The notes beneath the pieces are model-generated. The model was not told the origin of the DNA, ran no database searches, and saw only the letters and a program-made list of their open reading frames with translations. A DNA stretch of 64,000 nt from contig NC_091273.1 in the NCBI RefSeq assembly GCF_042100115.1, forward strand, positions 3,162,001 to 3,226,000, given 5' to 3'. Positions 1-11,344 of this stretch are shown piece after piece. The number at the start of each line of letters is the position of its first letter. Within the stretch, counting starts at the first letter, position 1. A program made the translations under genes and the position numbers. Source of the DNA: Alternaria dauci. Taxonomy: Eukaryota > Ascomycota > Dothideomycetes > Pleosporales > Pleosporaceae.

Positions 1-152
1 AGCATGAAAACTCTAGTGCAGGTTGCTGGTGGTATACCTTGGTAGGCAAGGGGCGCGGCAGGTATGACCTCGGGTCGGGGAGATCGACCGCATCTGATGG
101 TCTACTTCGCACAAGTCAGTCTCTTTTCCTGCTCCTCATGTGTCAAGCTGTA

Positions 153-566
153 TTACGTGTAATCCCCAACTAAGCGCTTCTCGTCCTCGCTCTTCTTAGA
201 CTTCTGCAGCCGCGCGCGAGATGTCTCCAGATGCGACTCGTTGTGGAATGATCGACTTGAACGGTGCGTGGGCGAGGAGAGGTCTACGACAACGCGCGAG
301 GTTTCTGGTGCGGGTGGTGAGTGCCTGGAGTAGGGATTCGGAGGCAAGTCAGTGCCCGACGGCGATTGGGCGACGGCATTGTTTGGCTGTAGCGACATGA
401 CGTTAGCTCGAGGCGCGGACGGTATAGAATGAAGGTAGAGAGTGGCAGCTGAAGTGTCTGAGATGGCCGGGCAGCCTGCAAAGAAAGATGCGCGTACGTC
501 TTCGTTTGTGCTTCCGAAAGAGCTTCCGGCAGCGGCTCGTATGCCGTTGTAGAAATTAGTGAACAT
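153..566 (-). CDS. Hypothetical protein, 137 aa
   Basis: An intact ATG-to-stop frame whose codons mostly end in C or G, as in the real genes of this window. The protein is Ser/Pro-rich in the middle and has a charged, Lys/Glu-rich C-terminus (RARLQKSKKSEDEKR). I recognise no domain, signal peptide or membrane segment. It could be the last exon of a longer gene, but no upstream exon was found. Existence of the gene is inferred from codon pattern only. Confidence 0.4.
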   Translation of the reverse strand: MFTNFYNGIRAAAGSSFGSTNEDVRASFFAGCPAISDTSAATLYLHSIPSAPRANVMSLQPNNAVAQSPSGTDLPPNPYSRHSPPAPETSRVVVDLSSPTHRSSRSFHNESHLETSRARLQKSKKSEDEKRLVGDYT

Positions 567-1568
567 TGGTGCAGCATCGCGATGACAAGGCGCCGAGCAG
601 TAGCATCATTTGGTGAGTCAAGCGAACTTGGAACTGCTCGAGCGGGTTACACAAGCGCAGACGCGCATCGTGGGGCAAGCGGAGGTGAAGGCGCGCCAGA
701 GAACGACTTGTCGGGAATAGCGCGTCCGTGCGTCTTGCTCTGACGTTCATGTACAGTTTTTCGGACTTGTGCCAAACACTTGCAGTGTCCTTGGAGCTTT
801 GCAATAGCTAGAACCCTGAAAGTGTCTCGACGATAATCACAACAGATGCAGGCTGGATGAAAAAGACCCTTTGTCGCAGGCGCTCCAGCGTGTTTCGACG
901 ACACGGCGTCACTTCACTTCACAGACTTGAGAACATGTGAGTCCTTCATATGAGTGAGTATGCCAGAAGGAAACAACTTTATGGATTCCAATAGTTTGTT
1001 CATTGTCACAGATATATGCGACGTGTTCTTCTCCAGTACCTCGATCTCTGATCAGGCTAGCTCTGGGGCTTGATGCTACCCGAATGCTTACGCTTCGCTA
1101 TGTAAAAGTACAGATAACAGAGATGACGCTAGGACGATGTGATGCGCCATGCTTGTGGTTATAAACTAACCGAGGTACGCCGACACATTCATGTTGATCA
1201 GTGTTCCAACGACGACGGCCACAATTAGTCGCCGGACTGTTGTGCGGCTCAGTCGGTAATAGAAGCGAGCGATCTCTCTTGTAAAAGGTGCTCGATAGCA
1301 AGCGTCCAATATCTTGGCGGTCGACTCTGCGAAGAAGCCGCATTTATAATACACATCCAGTACAGCTCGGATCGGCATTATGTTCGATTAAAGACGAGGG
1401 ATCGACTCGTTGGAGCAGTAATTTGTCCATACTCTCCAGCGTATGTAGTCTGCACCCATGATGCATAGAGGCAGATGATGAAGGACCGCAGAGCGCCCAG
1501 GGAACCAATGGTCGACTTTTCGATCGACAAGGGTTTGGCCTGCACACCGTCGCTAGACTGAGCTTCCG
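567..1568. other. Intergenic, no supported gene
   Basis: Contains only short overlapping frames with poor codon pattern. It lies upstream of the small hypothetical gene on the left and downstream of the eIF4E-like gene on the right, so it should hold a promoter and a 3' UTR. I see no RNA gene or repeat. Confidence 0.5.
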
Positions 1569-2579
1569 CTAAGAGCCTCCTGTGGATTTCTCCCGTGACT
1601 CATCCGTAGAGACTACCCTCCGCTTTTCATGCTGACTCTTCTCGTGGCGAGCTTGGTCAATGGCCGATCTCTGAGCGATACTGTCGTCGTGACTCCGCCA
1701 TACAATATTGGTTCCTTCTGGCAGTTTGAGGACCCGCCTAATTGTGTCTCGAATCTTGACATTCTTAACGCCATCGCTCTTTGTCCAGATGCTGAAGACA
1801 TCCTCGCCACTCCGGACGCTTAGAACGAAGCCGCAAAACTCTTCACCAGCATCCAGGAATTGATCGCCGACCAGTGCTAGTAGAAGGTCCTCCCAGTAGC
1901 GGTCCGCTACGCCCTTTTTCAGGCGCATAATCCATTTCCCACCCCGCTTGTTCTCATCGTCCTCCCACACCGGCCGTATGCCTTGCTTGAACACGTGATA
2001 ATCTGAGACGGAGGGGAGACTCGAGGGGCGCTTCAGGTGCGAGAAGACTTTCCAGAACTCTTGCGCTGTACTGAATTTACAGAGCGGCACGATTGACTTT
2101 TCATAATCGACATTCTTGGCCGTAGGTGGGCGGTACCAGACCGCCCAAGTGTATTTGAGTGGCCATGGCGCGTTGAAATCCGGCGGCGCAGAAGGGGTCG
2201 ATGTGGTTTCTGGTATTGAACCTGTAGATATTGATTCCTTGCGTATGCTGTTGACCACCTTGCTCACGGGCTTTTCCTTCTTGTCCGAGGGTGTCGCGGG
2301 CGAAGGAGACGACATGGCGGCTGCTTTGAAGTCAAAAGCAGTGCCAGGCGTCTTGGGCGTCTTGGCCGCCGACCCAAAGGAAGCGAATGCGCCCGAGCCG
2401 AGCCCAAACGCAGAGGAGCCTCCGGTAGTGGGCGATGCTAGGCCACCAGGGGTCAAGGGCGATATGGCGTTGAAAGGGTTTCGACCACCGTGGGAGGAAT
2501 CGCCACCAAAGCGTTTGGTGGCAGAGACGGTGCGTTGGTGGGGCTCCGACTTTTCGCTGCTGCTTTCGGAATGTGACAT
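1569..2579 (-). CDS. eIF4E class II (4EHP-like) cap-binding protein
   Basis: Binds the mRNA 5' cap; class II members usually act in repression or specialised translation rather than general initiation. The 336-aa protein has a Ser/Gly/Pro-rich N-terminus of about 130 residues, then an eIF4E fold opening at YTWAVWYRPP. The second cap-stacking Trp is seen in GIRPVWEDDENKRGGKW. The first one is replaced by Tyr in the segment AKNVDYEKSI, the pattern of 4EHP/eIF4E2. Basic cap-phosphate residues (RDTIRRVLKLP) follow. The open frame continues upstream to a TTG, but the first ATG gives MSHSESS and is chosen. Single exon. Family assignment is strong; which mRNAs it acts on cannot be seen. Confidence 0.88.
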   Translation of the reverse strand: MSHSESSSEKSEPHQRTVSATKRFGGDSSHGGRNPFNAISPLTPGGLASPTTGGSSAFGLGSGAFASFGSAAKTPKTPGTAFDFKAAAMSSPSPATPSDKKEKPVSKVVNSIRKESISTGSIPETTSTPSAPPDFNAPWPLKYTWAVWYRPPTAKNVDYEKSIVPLCKFSTAQEFWKVFSHLKRPSSLPSVSDYHVFKQGIRPVWEDDENKRGGKWIMRLKKGVADRYWEDLLLALVGDQFLDAGEEFCGFVLSVRSGEDVFSIWTKSDGVKNVKIRDTIRRVLKLPEGTNIVWRSHDDSIAQRSAIDQARHEKSQHEKRRVVSTDESREKSTGGS

Positions 2580-4299
2580 GGAGAGGGAGAGCTTGCTGGT
2601 GCTGTTGGTGACTGTCAGTCGAGAAAGCAAGGATGCGGGGACGCAGAAGCATACTTTGAGCGCCTAGTCCACAGATTCTCCCTGTTATCCATTGGCAGCA
2701 ATATGAAATGAGTATATAATACAAGGCAAGAAAGTTAAGTATCCAAGGCTTGGTGGGAGTAATGAGCGAACAAGCAGCAGAAGAGCTGGCGGGCTAGCGG
2801 CCAATGTGCGTCGAAGGATATGCGGGGTGTGGTTTCTGGTAATGGTTGTGTGCTACAAGGGGGAGATTTGTCACGTGTTGGCGGTATGATACTGAGGAAA
2901 GATGTGGCGAAGGCGGAGAGTATGCGATTGTCGAGCGTGGTGGGATGGATCGTGTGCAATGGCGGATAGTGGTGCGTTCTGAGAAAACGTTTGAGAGGTT
3001 GGCACTTGCAGCTCAGGCGCGCGCCTTCCGCGGCAAGGATGTGGCTTAGTCAGCTACCGAGCTCGATAATCTCTTCTTCGCCTGCGCGTCCGTCCTCTTC
3101 TTTTCTTCAACACCGGCCTTTGACTCGTATCACTTGCCAGCTCGACACATCCTACTCAGCTGGCAATTCGGATAACTGGCCCAGAACGAGCCACCCTCTT
3201 CTAAAACCATCATCACGAGGGCCGCTTCGGTGGCTTCCATGATGCGGTGATGACCTGAAAGCAGGGACATTATTTTGTCACGCGCGCGACGCGTTGAGGC
3301 TGCAAGCTGTCTCAGTCTCTTCTTGTATGTGTGCTGCTATGATTTTTTTTCTTCCGCGTCGCGGCTTGGGATGACTAGGTCCTCTGGACCACTTCTGGTA
3401 GTCTGAGTCTCAGCCAGATGTACACTGTCGCGACTTTGCGATTTCTTGGTTGAGCTTGAAGCTCTAAGGCAAAGTCTGAAGCCCACTATTGTGCCACGCG
3501 TTGATCAAGTATCTTCGAGAGCTCCGCTAATTTGATGACCCAACAGCAGTACGTCTTTGCAGGCGGTGAATTGGCTTCAGGTCATCGTTGCTAAGGTTGG
3601 GCACTGGCTTGCAGTATGGTCTCACCGTGTATCTCAGCACCTTGTATCTCGCAGCTTCAGATGTTTTTGTGGCACTAGTAGCGCCTCAGTGCATCGCGCG
3701 TCATGAAGAGGTCGTCTAACAAGAGACAATGCTGGAGAGGGCCTTGGCCAAGATTGGCAGACTGTCCATCCATCCATCCATCCATCCATCCATCGTGTAG
3801 CAGACAGCTTTAGTAGGCGCTAGGTGCCGAAAGTACCGATTGCTCTCCCAAGTAGAGCCCTGATCGCAATCGAGTCGCAACTATCCCTTGTAGATTTCAC
3901 AAGTTCGCATGTTAGATGCTGTCCTCTCACGTGCGTCTTTCCGCAGGCATGGACCTGGGTGCATCCCAAACCATGATGCGCCATCTTATTATAGCAACAT
4001 GAAGGTATTTGGGTAGCCGCGACAGCCTCTCCATGATGGGCGGAGTCGTAGGCCGCACCTGCATGTGAATCAGAAGCGCGTGCGGGGTGCGAGAGGTACC
4101 TGCCGTCTACGTCATACTCCCGTCCGTTCACAGGACAACGCACCCCACCACGCGCATTGTGTTCCTTGCCGTCCTAAACTAACGCCGTCGCCTCACCTGT
4201 CACCCACAGCCCACAGCCGTACAAAGCTCGCCCGGCACCCTCTCTGCCTTCCCACGTACAACCACCAGCCGTCCCATTACCCCTCCCAACACCACCAAC
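2580..4299. other. Intergenic 1.7 kb, divergent promoters
   Basis: Lies between the starts of the eIF4E-like gene (leftward) and the phosphatase inhibitor (rightward). It holds a short tetranucleotide repeat but no frame with a convincing codon pattern. Confidence 0.5.
3765..3794. repeat. TCCA tetranucleotide microsatellite
   Basis: About seven and a half perfect copies of TCCA in a row, in the intergenic region upstream of the phosphatase inhibitor gene. Such tracts vary in length by slippage; no function is evident. Confidence 0.9.
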
Positions 4300-5126
4300 A
4301 TGACTGCGCACTCACCCCAGCTGCATTCGCCGAGCTCGCACCATGAGCGGCCCAAGGGTGCCATCACACCATACCCCGCCATGTGGTGCACACACAGCTA
4401 ACAAACCTAGGTATCCTCAAGAATTCCAGCTCCTACCGCTCCGACTCACAAACCTCCCCCACGAGCGAGCTTCCGCCAGCCGTAAGCCCGATAGCCGAGC
4501 GACCGCAGCTGGGTCGCGAAAAGTCGGAGAAGGACATCGTGCTGGAGAACACACTGCGCAATGCTGGCGCCCACCGGAGATCCTCGTCAAACCCGCGCGG
4601 CATGGGCTCACGGCGCCAATCCGGCATTGACCCCGCGGACGAGACCAGTCCGCAGCTCAAGTGGGACGAGGCCAACCTCTACCTCAACGAGCAGAACCGC
4701 GACAGCACCATGAAGATTGATGAGCCCAAGACCCCATACGCCAAGCAGTACGATCCCGCCGAGGACGAGGACGAGGTAGAGATGCTGAACGCCGAAGCGC
4801 TCAAGGTGGACGAGCTGGACAAGCCAAAGCGAAAGCCCAAGATTGACGACATTCCCGACTTTGATCTAGGACAGCCAGAGCTGCAGGCGCGCCACTCGCA
4901 GACACCGGAGAGCGAGAAGAGAGTCATAGTCGAAGAGGGCATGGACACAGATGAAGGCTACCATGGCGAGCTCCTCCCCAATGCCTCGCAGGAAGAGAGG
5001 GAGAAGCATCGCAAATTTGAGGAGCTGCGTAAGAAGCACTACGAGATGAAGAATGTCAAGGATCTGCTTGGCCACCCAGAAGACGACGACGACGAAGAGA
5101 TGCCGACACGGCCCAATGGTCAATAG
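4300..5126 (+). CDS. Protein phosphatase inhibitor 2 (IPP-2/Glc8 family)
   Basis: Regulator of type 1 protein phosphatase. Two exons are read, 4300..4357 and 4411..5126, with a 53-bp GT-AG intron that carries a GCTAAC branch site; the product is 257 aa. The first exon is decided by the family motif: only the ATG at 4300 joins in phase to give [11 protein letters not shown], the PP1-docking KGILK box. The ATG at 4343 lies in another frame and would not make it. Further family motifs are [16 protein letters not shown] and [15 protein letters not shown], the latter holding the conserved TP phosphosite of the GSK3 type. The C-terminal third is acidic with a Glu/Lys helix, as usual for this largely disordered family. 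It converges with the M18 peptidase gene. Confidence 0.92.
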
Positions 5127-5429
5127 GTGTTCGACTTCCCTAGCTTGTTCCTGCGCGCAGCAGTAGTTTCAGCAAAGGCTGCTTTCAGAGACATGGACTC
5201 GTGTCGCCCGGCGGCGTTGCACGAATTGATTTTGGCGGCATCAAGGTGGAGTTATCGGATTTCTGGCGCTATGGTAAAGCCCGCCGAGTACTGTAATACT
5301 TCAATTCGTAACTTGTGCAAGGAATGATGTTTTTTGTACCCAACATTGAAGAAATCTGAAGATTACTTTGCATTGTGAGACGCGCGAAAGGTGATGAACC
5401 ATAACATGCTATAAACACCGGGCAAGATC

Positions 5430-7376
5430 CTATTCCTTAAACTCCTTATCGACAGACTCAAAGTTTTCTAAGAAACTCTGGAAGGCAAACACACCAAGGC
5501 CCGGATCCAGACTTCCTGTAGTCGCCCTGATGGAGTGCATACTCAACTGCGGGATGCCGCAGTCTACCGCCCTGATACCCGTTGCAGAACTCAGCATCGG
5601 TCCTACTGTGCCTCCACTCCTGCTGTCATTTCGGATCTGGAAGACCTGGAGTTTGGGATCGACTTTGCGAACGCCGATATCGCGATCTACGCAGCGCTGC
5701 AGGATAGCAGTAGAGACGGCGTCAGTCGTCATGTGTGCGTTTGAATCCGCAGAGATGGCGGGACCGACGTTGAGACGCGGAGAGTGGTTTTCAAGGTACG
5801 CGTTGAGGAAGTTGGGGTTCACAGCGTGGATCACATCGCTAGAGACGAGGAACGAGTTTGCATATGTCCTGCTCAAGGCGCTGCTCGTCTTTCCATTGGA
5901 GGCGAATTCTTCAACGATGCGCTCCATGACGCTAGGGAGGAAGTTGCCGTGAGCACCTTGTCGAAGCAGCGAGCCAACTTCTTCGTCGTCGAAAACAGCG
6001 ACCATGCGGATCTGGGACGAGGTTGAGAGGGAAGCGCTGGAGTTGAGAAGAGCTTGAATCGCGGCCCAAGAGCAGAGTTTGTCGTCAATTCGGCCGGCGA
6101 AGATGAATTCGCGGTCAAGGCCACCGGTTTGTGCGGGCTGCGTGTCGAAGAGCTCGAGCTCCCAGTTTACAATAGATGAATCTGTTACGCGTCAGTGTCA
6201 TCTTGGACTGTCTAATAGAAGGCGCACGTACAGTCGGTAATACCGAGTTCGCTTGAGATGACCTTCACCAGTTTCTCAGGCTGTGTAGCGGTAAAGGCGC
6301 CCTCTCCACCCAGTACACTGGCTTTCGAGTCTCTCTCCTCGTCGTTTGACGAACTGCTCATCTCGTTGTTATCCAGACCCACAATGGGCACCATTTGCGT
6401 TTCCTTGTTGAAGGGACCGTTGGCGGCAGCTGCGAAAGTGAAGATATCAAATCAGTGTATGTTCCGTGTGCATTTCGTACAGTTAAAACTTACCACCGAA
6501 GTGGGGAGCCAGCGTTGGGATTCGAGCAATCGGCCAGTCAAGCTTCACAAGCTTGGTGACAATCTTCCCATTCTCGTTGACGAGTACCCTTCCACCGATA
6601 CCGAGATCGCGATCCCACCACGTGTTGCTGAGCGCGCCAGCATACGGCGCGACACCAAGTTGTACGTATCCCGACTTGTTGCGGAGCTTGGAGATGGGCT
6701 TCAGCTTCGCTGTGAGGGCGTCTATATGCCCAGCCAGAATGGCAGCTCCGTTGCCGGACGCGTATTTATCTCCAATAGCAAATGCGATAAGTGAACTTCC
6801 GTTTCGCTCGACATAGTATTTGCCTCCAGCCTTTAGCTCCCATGAATCGCGCTCGGACAGCTTCTTGTATCCGTCCTTCTCAAGGTCCTGAGCCACGGCA
6901 TCGACGGCATGGAAGATGGTGGGGTTCTGCGTCATGTAGTCGGTGAAGGGCTTCGTGTAACGTGCTGGATCCTCCTTCGATCGAGCGGGAACGGGTATCC
7001 AGCAGTGAGAAGGTGTCGGCTTGGACATTTCGGTCTTCACTTCAACTTGCTCGACTGGCACTTCGAGTATCTTGGGCGGTACCGGCGGTGGGTTTTGGTG
7101 TGTCGACGGCGCTGGATAGTCTTGGTCGTCAACGTCAATGAGGTCGGCATAGGGCGCGGCGATGCTGTGACGGTTACGGTAGTCAGAAACAACCTGACTC
7201 CTCCATCCCCTTTCCGCAGCTCGGTCCAGCCGCTGTCGATGTGGCAACGATGCAGTCGTATGAGCGCGTCCAAGCATTGTCGAGGACGAGAGTCGTAACG
7301 GGCGGGGCGGTGACGGATCCGCGTACAAGTCAGCGTTCGAAGCCGCCTTGCGGAGGCTGGGTGGATTCCTCGTCAT
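5430..7376 (-). CDS. M18 metalloaminopeptidase, Ape1/Lap4-like
   Basis: Zinc exopeptidase; the nearest known type is the yeast vacuolar aminopeptidase I, delivered by the Cvt/autophagy route. Exons 7376..6494, 6429..6232 and 6181..5430 give 610 aa, both introns in phase. Motifs in order: SHCWIPVPARSKEDP, AGHIDALTAKLKP (first metal His), YAGALSNTWWDRDLGIGGR, AGRIDDKLCSWAA (bridging Asp), VFDDEEVGS (catalytic Glu pair), IHAVNPNF and SMHSIRATTG (C-terminal ligands). The wording GHIDA and MHSIRATTG is closer to Ape1 than to cytosolic aspartyl aminopeptidase. About 130 residues of Pro/Ser-rich sequence precede the catalytic domain, longer than the yeast propeptide. The open frame reaches a TTG at 7433; the ATG at 7376 is used. 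Confidence 0.9.
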
Positions 7377-8079
7377 CTTCGTGGTTCTTTCTAATACAGA
7401 TGCAGCTCGAGACGGAGTGACAGAAGTGCACAAGATGACAGCTGGGAGTGAGACGGTGTTGTTGTGGTACAGCCCGAGCTACTGACGCCACAAATGAGGC
7501 GAAGCTGTCCGAAAGTGGAAAGCCTCCGGGGCCTCTCGCCGCAGCTTGCTACACGCTATCAACCTCGGAACTTTGGCACCCAATCGATAGTTCATCCTCA
7601 CAAGCATCCGGTCACCAATCCCTTACCGTGCGCACTTATGAGCATTCACGTTTGAGCTGAGCTGTGGATCACCCACAATTGCCGCGAATACTCTCAGTAC
7701 AGGATTGGTCAAGCACGACGCGAGTCCAGTTCCTACTTCACAACCTTCGAGTCAGCACATATCACTTCATCGAATAAAGAGAGCCTGTAGGACTGGCAAC
7801 ACAGTGTTTTGCAGACTTTAGTCTCTCTAACAGATAAGCCTATATGCAGTGGCACCTCATACGTGCTCACGACAGAAACCAAGCTAATTCACTAGCTACG
7901 GTACGGTTTTATACAACGAACTATATTATTGTTCAATACGCTTGTTTGAAAAAAAAAAAGTGGTTCGACGCCTAACACCGAAACGTCACCTTCTTCGACC
8001 AAGAGCAATCCAAGTCAAGTGCTTGAATCCTGTGCATCGCATTAGCCTCAAGACCTGTGCGGATGAGACATCTCGGAAC
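7377..8079. other. Intergenic, promoter of the M18 peptidase gene
   Basis: No supported gene. Contains an 11-base A run at 7949-7959, near the 3' end of the GT90 gene. Confidence 0.5.
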
Positions 8080-9524
8080 TTACACAAACGTCTCGAAGGG
8101 CACTCCCTTTATCTTCTCCGTCCCGTCTTCGTCAATCTCCCAAGGATCTGGCTGGAAACTCACATCCGCCCATGATATGAAGAGCTCCCTCCAATAACAG
8201 GCTTCCGCAGCAGGCGTGAGAAATCTATCCCGAAATGTTGCTACACTATTCTTCACAATAGATTTCGCGCGCTCTGGATTCCGCAAGAGGTCTTGTACCT
8301 TCGCTTCGAGGTCGGAGAAATCGCGCTCCACTTCTACAATGTTTTGGTTCGGTCCGGAGGAGATGAAGAGGTGTGAATGAGGCTCGATCCACTCGGCTTT
8401 ATGTGTTATCATAATCGATGCGCAGTTGAGAAGGTATTTCCCTCGGCCCGAGTAGCTGCGCCCTGCGATGTTGTCGAGATGTTTAGTTATGATCACGCTG
8501 TGCAGGGAGAAGGTACTGTCTTACCTTCAGTGTGTATAAGAAACTGGTACTTGCAGTGACCCACAATTGGCAACGCAGCACTTCCCGCTGTCACATCCAT
8601 TCTGCTCTTCCAGACCACTTGGTCTACATCTGCCCATGGTTTCCCTTCTGTAACCTCCATTAGCGCACCCCTTACTTCTTTGTTTGTCTTCACGGCCCCT
8701 CGCCAAAACACCTTTGGTACTTTCTTCTCCCACTCGATTTCGCTGCTCTGCATATCACTGCGTATCTGCTGATATTCACCAACTAGATCGAGCGGCCATG
8801 ACCAGTAGCCAAAGTCTGGCATCACCCACATTTCCTTGTCAAGGGAGACATGTCTTGAAAACGTCCACAGAGTATGATGTGAGTGAGATTCGTCGGCTAT
8901 GTCGTTTACGTTGAAGGAGAACTCTATCGATGGAATGGGAAAGGGTGAGGATGTTAGTGCGCGGTTGAGCTGGTGGAGAGTAGCGAGAAGGCGGGGTCGT
9001 TGGTAGCCTTTTCCGTCAAATTTTGAGTCAATGATATAGAGCTGAAGGCACCAATGTGAGCTTCCGTATCTTGTTTATAAACCAAGGCGATCAGGAATAA
9101 AAGTTACCTTGTGATTGTATATCATAACCCGCACTGCCCCATATGGCTTCCAAGACAAATCAATATCCGCGCGGCTGACGTTTCCCAGGTCTCTTCGTAG
9201 CGCAGCTGAACGATCCAGCTCGTCAAAGAGACCGGGAAACTCAGTATGACACTCCGTATGAGAGAGTCCGTAGTTCGAAACGGGCGCTGTCAATGGTGGA
9301 TGTTGAGTCTTCGGCTTGTGGAGAGTTCCTAGTGCTGCTGGAGTGACCGGGTCTGTCACGCTAGGTAGAAGATGTTGGAGAGATCTCAATGTCCCTGTAG
9401 ACGGACGGGGGCCGCTGGCTTGGAGACGATAATGAAGGACGGCTTCAATTAGCAATATCAAAAGAAGACAAAATATGCCGAAAAAACAAAAGAGAAGTTG
9501 GCGAAGACTGCATGTTCTAGTCAT
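8080..9524 (-). CDS. GT90 (CAP10-type) glycosyltransferase, type II membrane protein
   Basis: Probable Golgi glycosyltransferase related to Cryptococcus CAP10/CAP59-type xylosyltransferases and to POGLUT. Exons 9524..9108, 9041..8525 and 8462..8080 join in phase to 438 aa. A short basic N-terminus precedes one hydrophobic anchor (LLFCFFGIFCLLLILLIEAV, about residues 10-30). The lumenal domain shows MPDFGYWSWP, KVFWRGAVKTNKEVR, HCKYQFLIHTEG and GRSYSGRGKYLLNCAS, the usual GT90 order. The anchor supports the ATG at 9524 rather than upstream non-ATG starts. The stop at 8080 lies against a possible GTAAGT donor, so a short extra 3' exon cannot be excluded. The acceptor substrate is not evident. 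Confidence 0.87.
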
Positions 9525-10714
9525 GGCGTATGATGTCAACTCTGAGCCTTGGAGCGTCAATGGAATGTAGCTCGCAGTTGTGAATGGGAAGGTTTGATGG
9601 TAGAACTTGCAGCGAGTCGATATGAGAAACAACCTTGGAAGGCTTGAGGCTATAACACCGCAAAGTTTGGCGGCGATGCCTATAGCGATACTGTACGTCC
9701 AAAGAAAGTAAGAACAAACGGTGCGACGGTACCGAGCGAGGCGCAGTGCTGAGTTCTGTGTTGCCATCCCGTAAAGAGTCCATCCAAGTTGAGAGCCAAT
9801 CAGACCTAGGGGTGGGCAGGATGAAAGTAAATCCTCCTATATTGAGAACAAGCCCCGGTATAGCCGCTACTTTGGTAACTTTAAGGCACGCGTAGAACCA
9901 TTGCTTGAAGTTCTCATGGGTATAAATCCCAGGCGTATACCAATACTGTGGTCAGGACTGCGGATCACTGGATGAAACTCGCACCTTGTTTTCGCAACCA
10001 CGTATCATCAACCACGTCCTGGTGCTGCTCACAGCGCATATGAGCAATGCGCGTGTCTACCTTCAGTGGGCGCACTTTTCGCGGCGCGGCAAAGGTCATA
10101 ATCGGTCCCATGAGTGCTTTGCAAGCGAGGTATGCACGTGGATTAGTTTCGTTGAGGCTGCTCCTGTAGGGTGAAGACGATGCATGTGAGACGACCACTT
10201 CACTGACAGAGTGGCAGCCTGATCGTCCTCTCAGAAGCAGTGCAAAGACCCGCGTACAAACCCGCGTACAAGACCTGCGTACAAGACCTGCGTAGACGAA
10301 CCAAGGCCTCCAACACGGCCACCAGTAGCGGTTGCACGTGGTACAAGCGGCACGTTCATGGGGAAACACGCATACAAGCAACGTACAACGAAAGACAAGC
10401 GAAAATGATCAATTGGAAAGGGGTGAGCATTTGAGAAGAAAAAATTAGAACATGGAAACTGGGCTAGCGCAGCATGATCCTGCAGTCTTAGCCCTCTTCA
10501 GGCAGCAACCTTAATTCGACAATCTGTGCGGTCGCATCGAAAAGCTCGAATGCGCCATATCGGATCCTCGCGTTTCCTGCAATCTCGCTGTCTATCAAGC
10601 AGTTTGTGGTTCGGCCGTGGGAAAAAGCTGACCTTGCTTGCGCCCACATGAATGGTCATTTCGGCAATCATCAACCAGCCTGGCCGCGTTGTAGGGGTTC
10701 TCATGCGTTCCCCA
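9525..10714. other. Intergenic 1.2 kb with a short tandem repeat
   Basis: Lies upstream of the GT90 gene and downstream of the acetolactate-decarboxylase-like gene. Frames present are short, overlap one another and have no recognisable domain. See the separate repeat entry. Confidence 0.45.
10247..10296. repeat. Four tandem copies of a 12-13 bp unit
   Basis: The unit is close to GACCYGCGTACAA. Copies differ by C/T changes and the last is degenerate. No protein frame makes sense of it; slippage of a short GC-rich word is the simplest view. Confidence 0.75.
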
Positions 10715-11344
10715 CTAGAGCTTCATTTCCTCCCACTCTCCACCTTGCGGGAAGCCGAGGTGAAACCTTCCGCATTTGGCAAAGCTCAACACGGCTTCTT
10801 CAGCCATGGTAAAATCTGTGATCTTCCCTCCAACCTCCTCGCTCGCATCCAGGAAATGTGCGTGAATCCTCGGCCCACTGATAGCCTTCATCCAAGCTGG
10901 TACCACGAATCCGAATATAGTGCCATCGATGGCACTCCTGCTGGGTCCGTTCTCGAAATCTATTGAATCGAAACGGCCGGCGATCTTAAAGGGCATGAGA
11001 GTGTTGACGCCTTTTGCTGGACCCACATCATCGGACGAAATGAGGTCGTCGAGGGCTTCCAGTGATATAGACGGAACCTTTAGGCGAAAACTTGGTTGGT
11101 AGACTGTGACTAATGCGAGAGGAAGGCGTGCATTCATGGGCGCCGAGTTTGCTTTGCCATCTTTGGTGAGTGCATATGCTTGCCGGTCTTTCAGAATCAT
11201 GAGGCTCCCATCTTCATAAACACCAATGCCATCAGTGCCGTGAGAAGTCAAGTCTGCAGTCCGTGGTTGACCTTGATTGAAACCAGCGTTGAGGGCTGAG
11301 TAGGTAGAGAACTGGAAGATGTCGTTTGGTATAGAGCCGACCAT
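10715..11344 (-). CDS. Alpha-acetolactate decarboxylase-like protein
   Basis: Resembles bacterial AlsD/BudA, which turns acetolactate into acetoin. The single-exon product is 209 aa from ATG 11344, shorter than the usual 235-260 because the bacterial leader is absent. Family segments seen: IFQFSTYSALNAGF, SHGTDGIGVYEDGSLMILKD, AIDGTIFGFVVPAWMKAI, HAHFLDASEEVGGKITDF and GRFHLGFP. The HxH zinc pair is present as HAH. The third zinc His, which bacterial enzymes carry in GGHVxDF, is Lys here (GGKITDF). The fold is therefore clear but activity is doubtful. The open frame extends upstream only to a TTG. It shares a divergent promoter region with the NDUFS6 gene; no acetoin pathway gene is adjacent. 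Confidence 0.82.
   Translation of the reverse strand: MVGSIPNDIFQFSTYSALNAGFNQGQPRTADLTSHGTDGIGVYEDGSLMILKDRQAYALTKDGKANSAPMNARLPLALVTVYQPSFRLKVPSISLEALDDLISSDDVGPAKGVNTLMPFKIAGRFDSIDFENGPSRSAIDGTIFGFVVPAWMKAISGPRIHAHFLDASEEVGGKITDFTMAEEAVLSFAKCGRFHLGFPQGGEWEEMKL

Noticed and set aside
2116..2667. 183-codon plus-strand frame opposite the eIF4E-like gene
   Set aside because: It begins at TTG and mirrors a real minus-strand gene; no domain.
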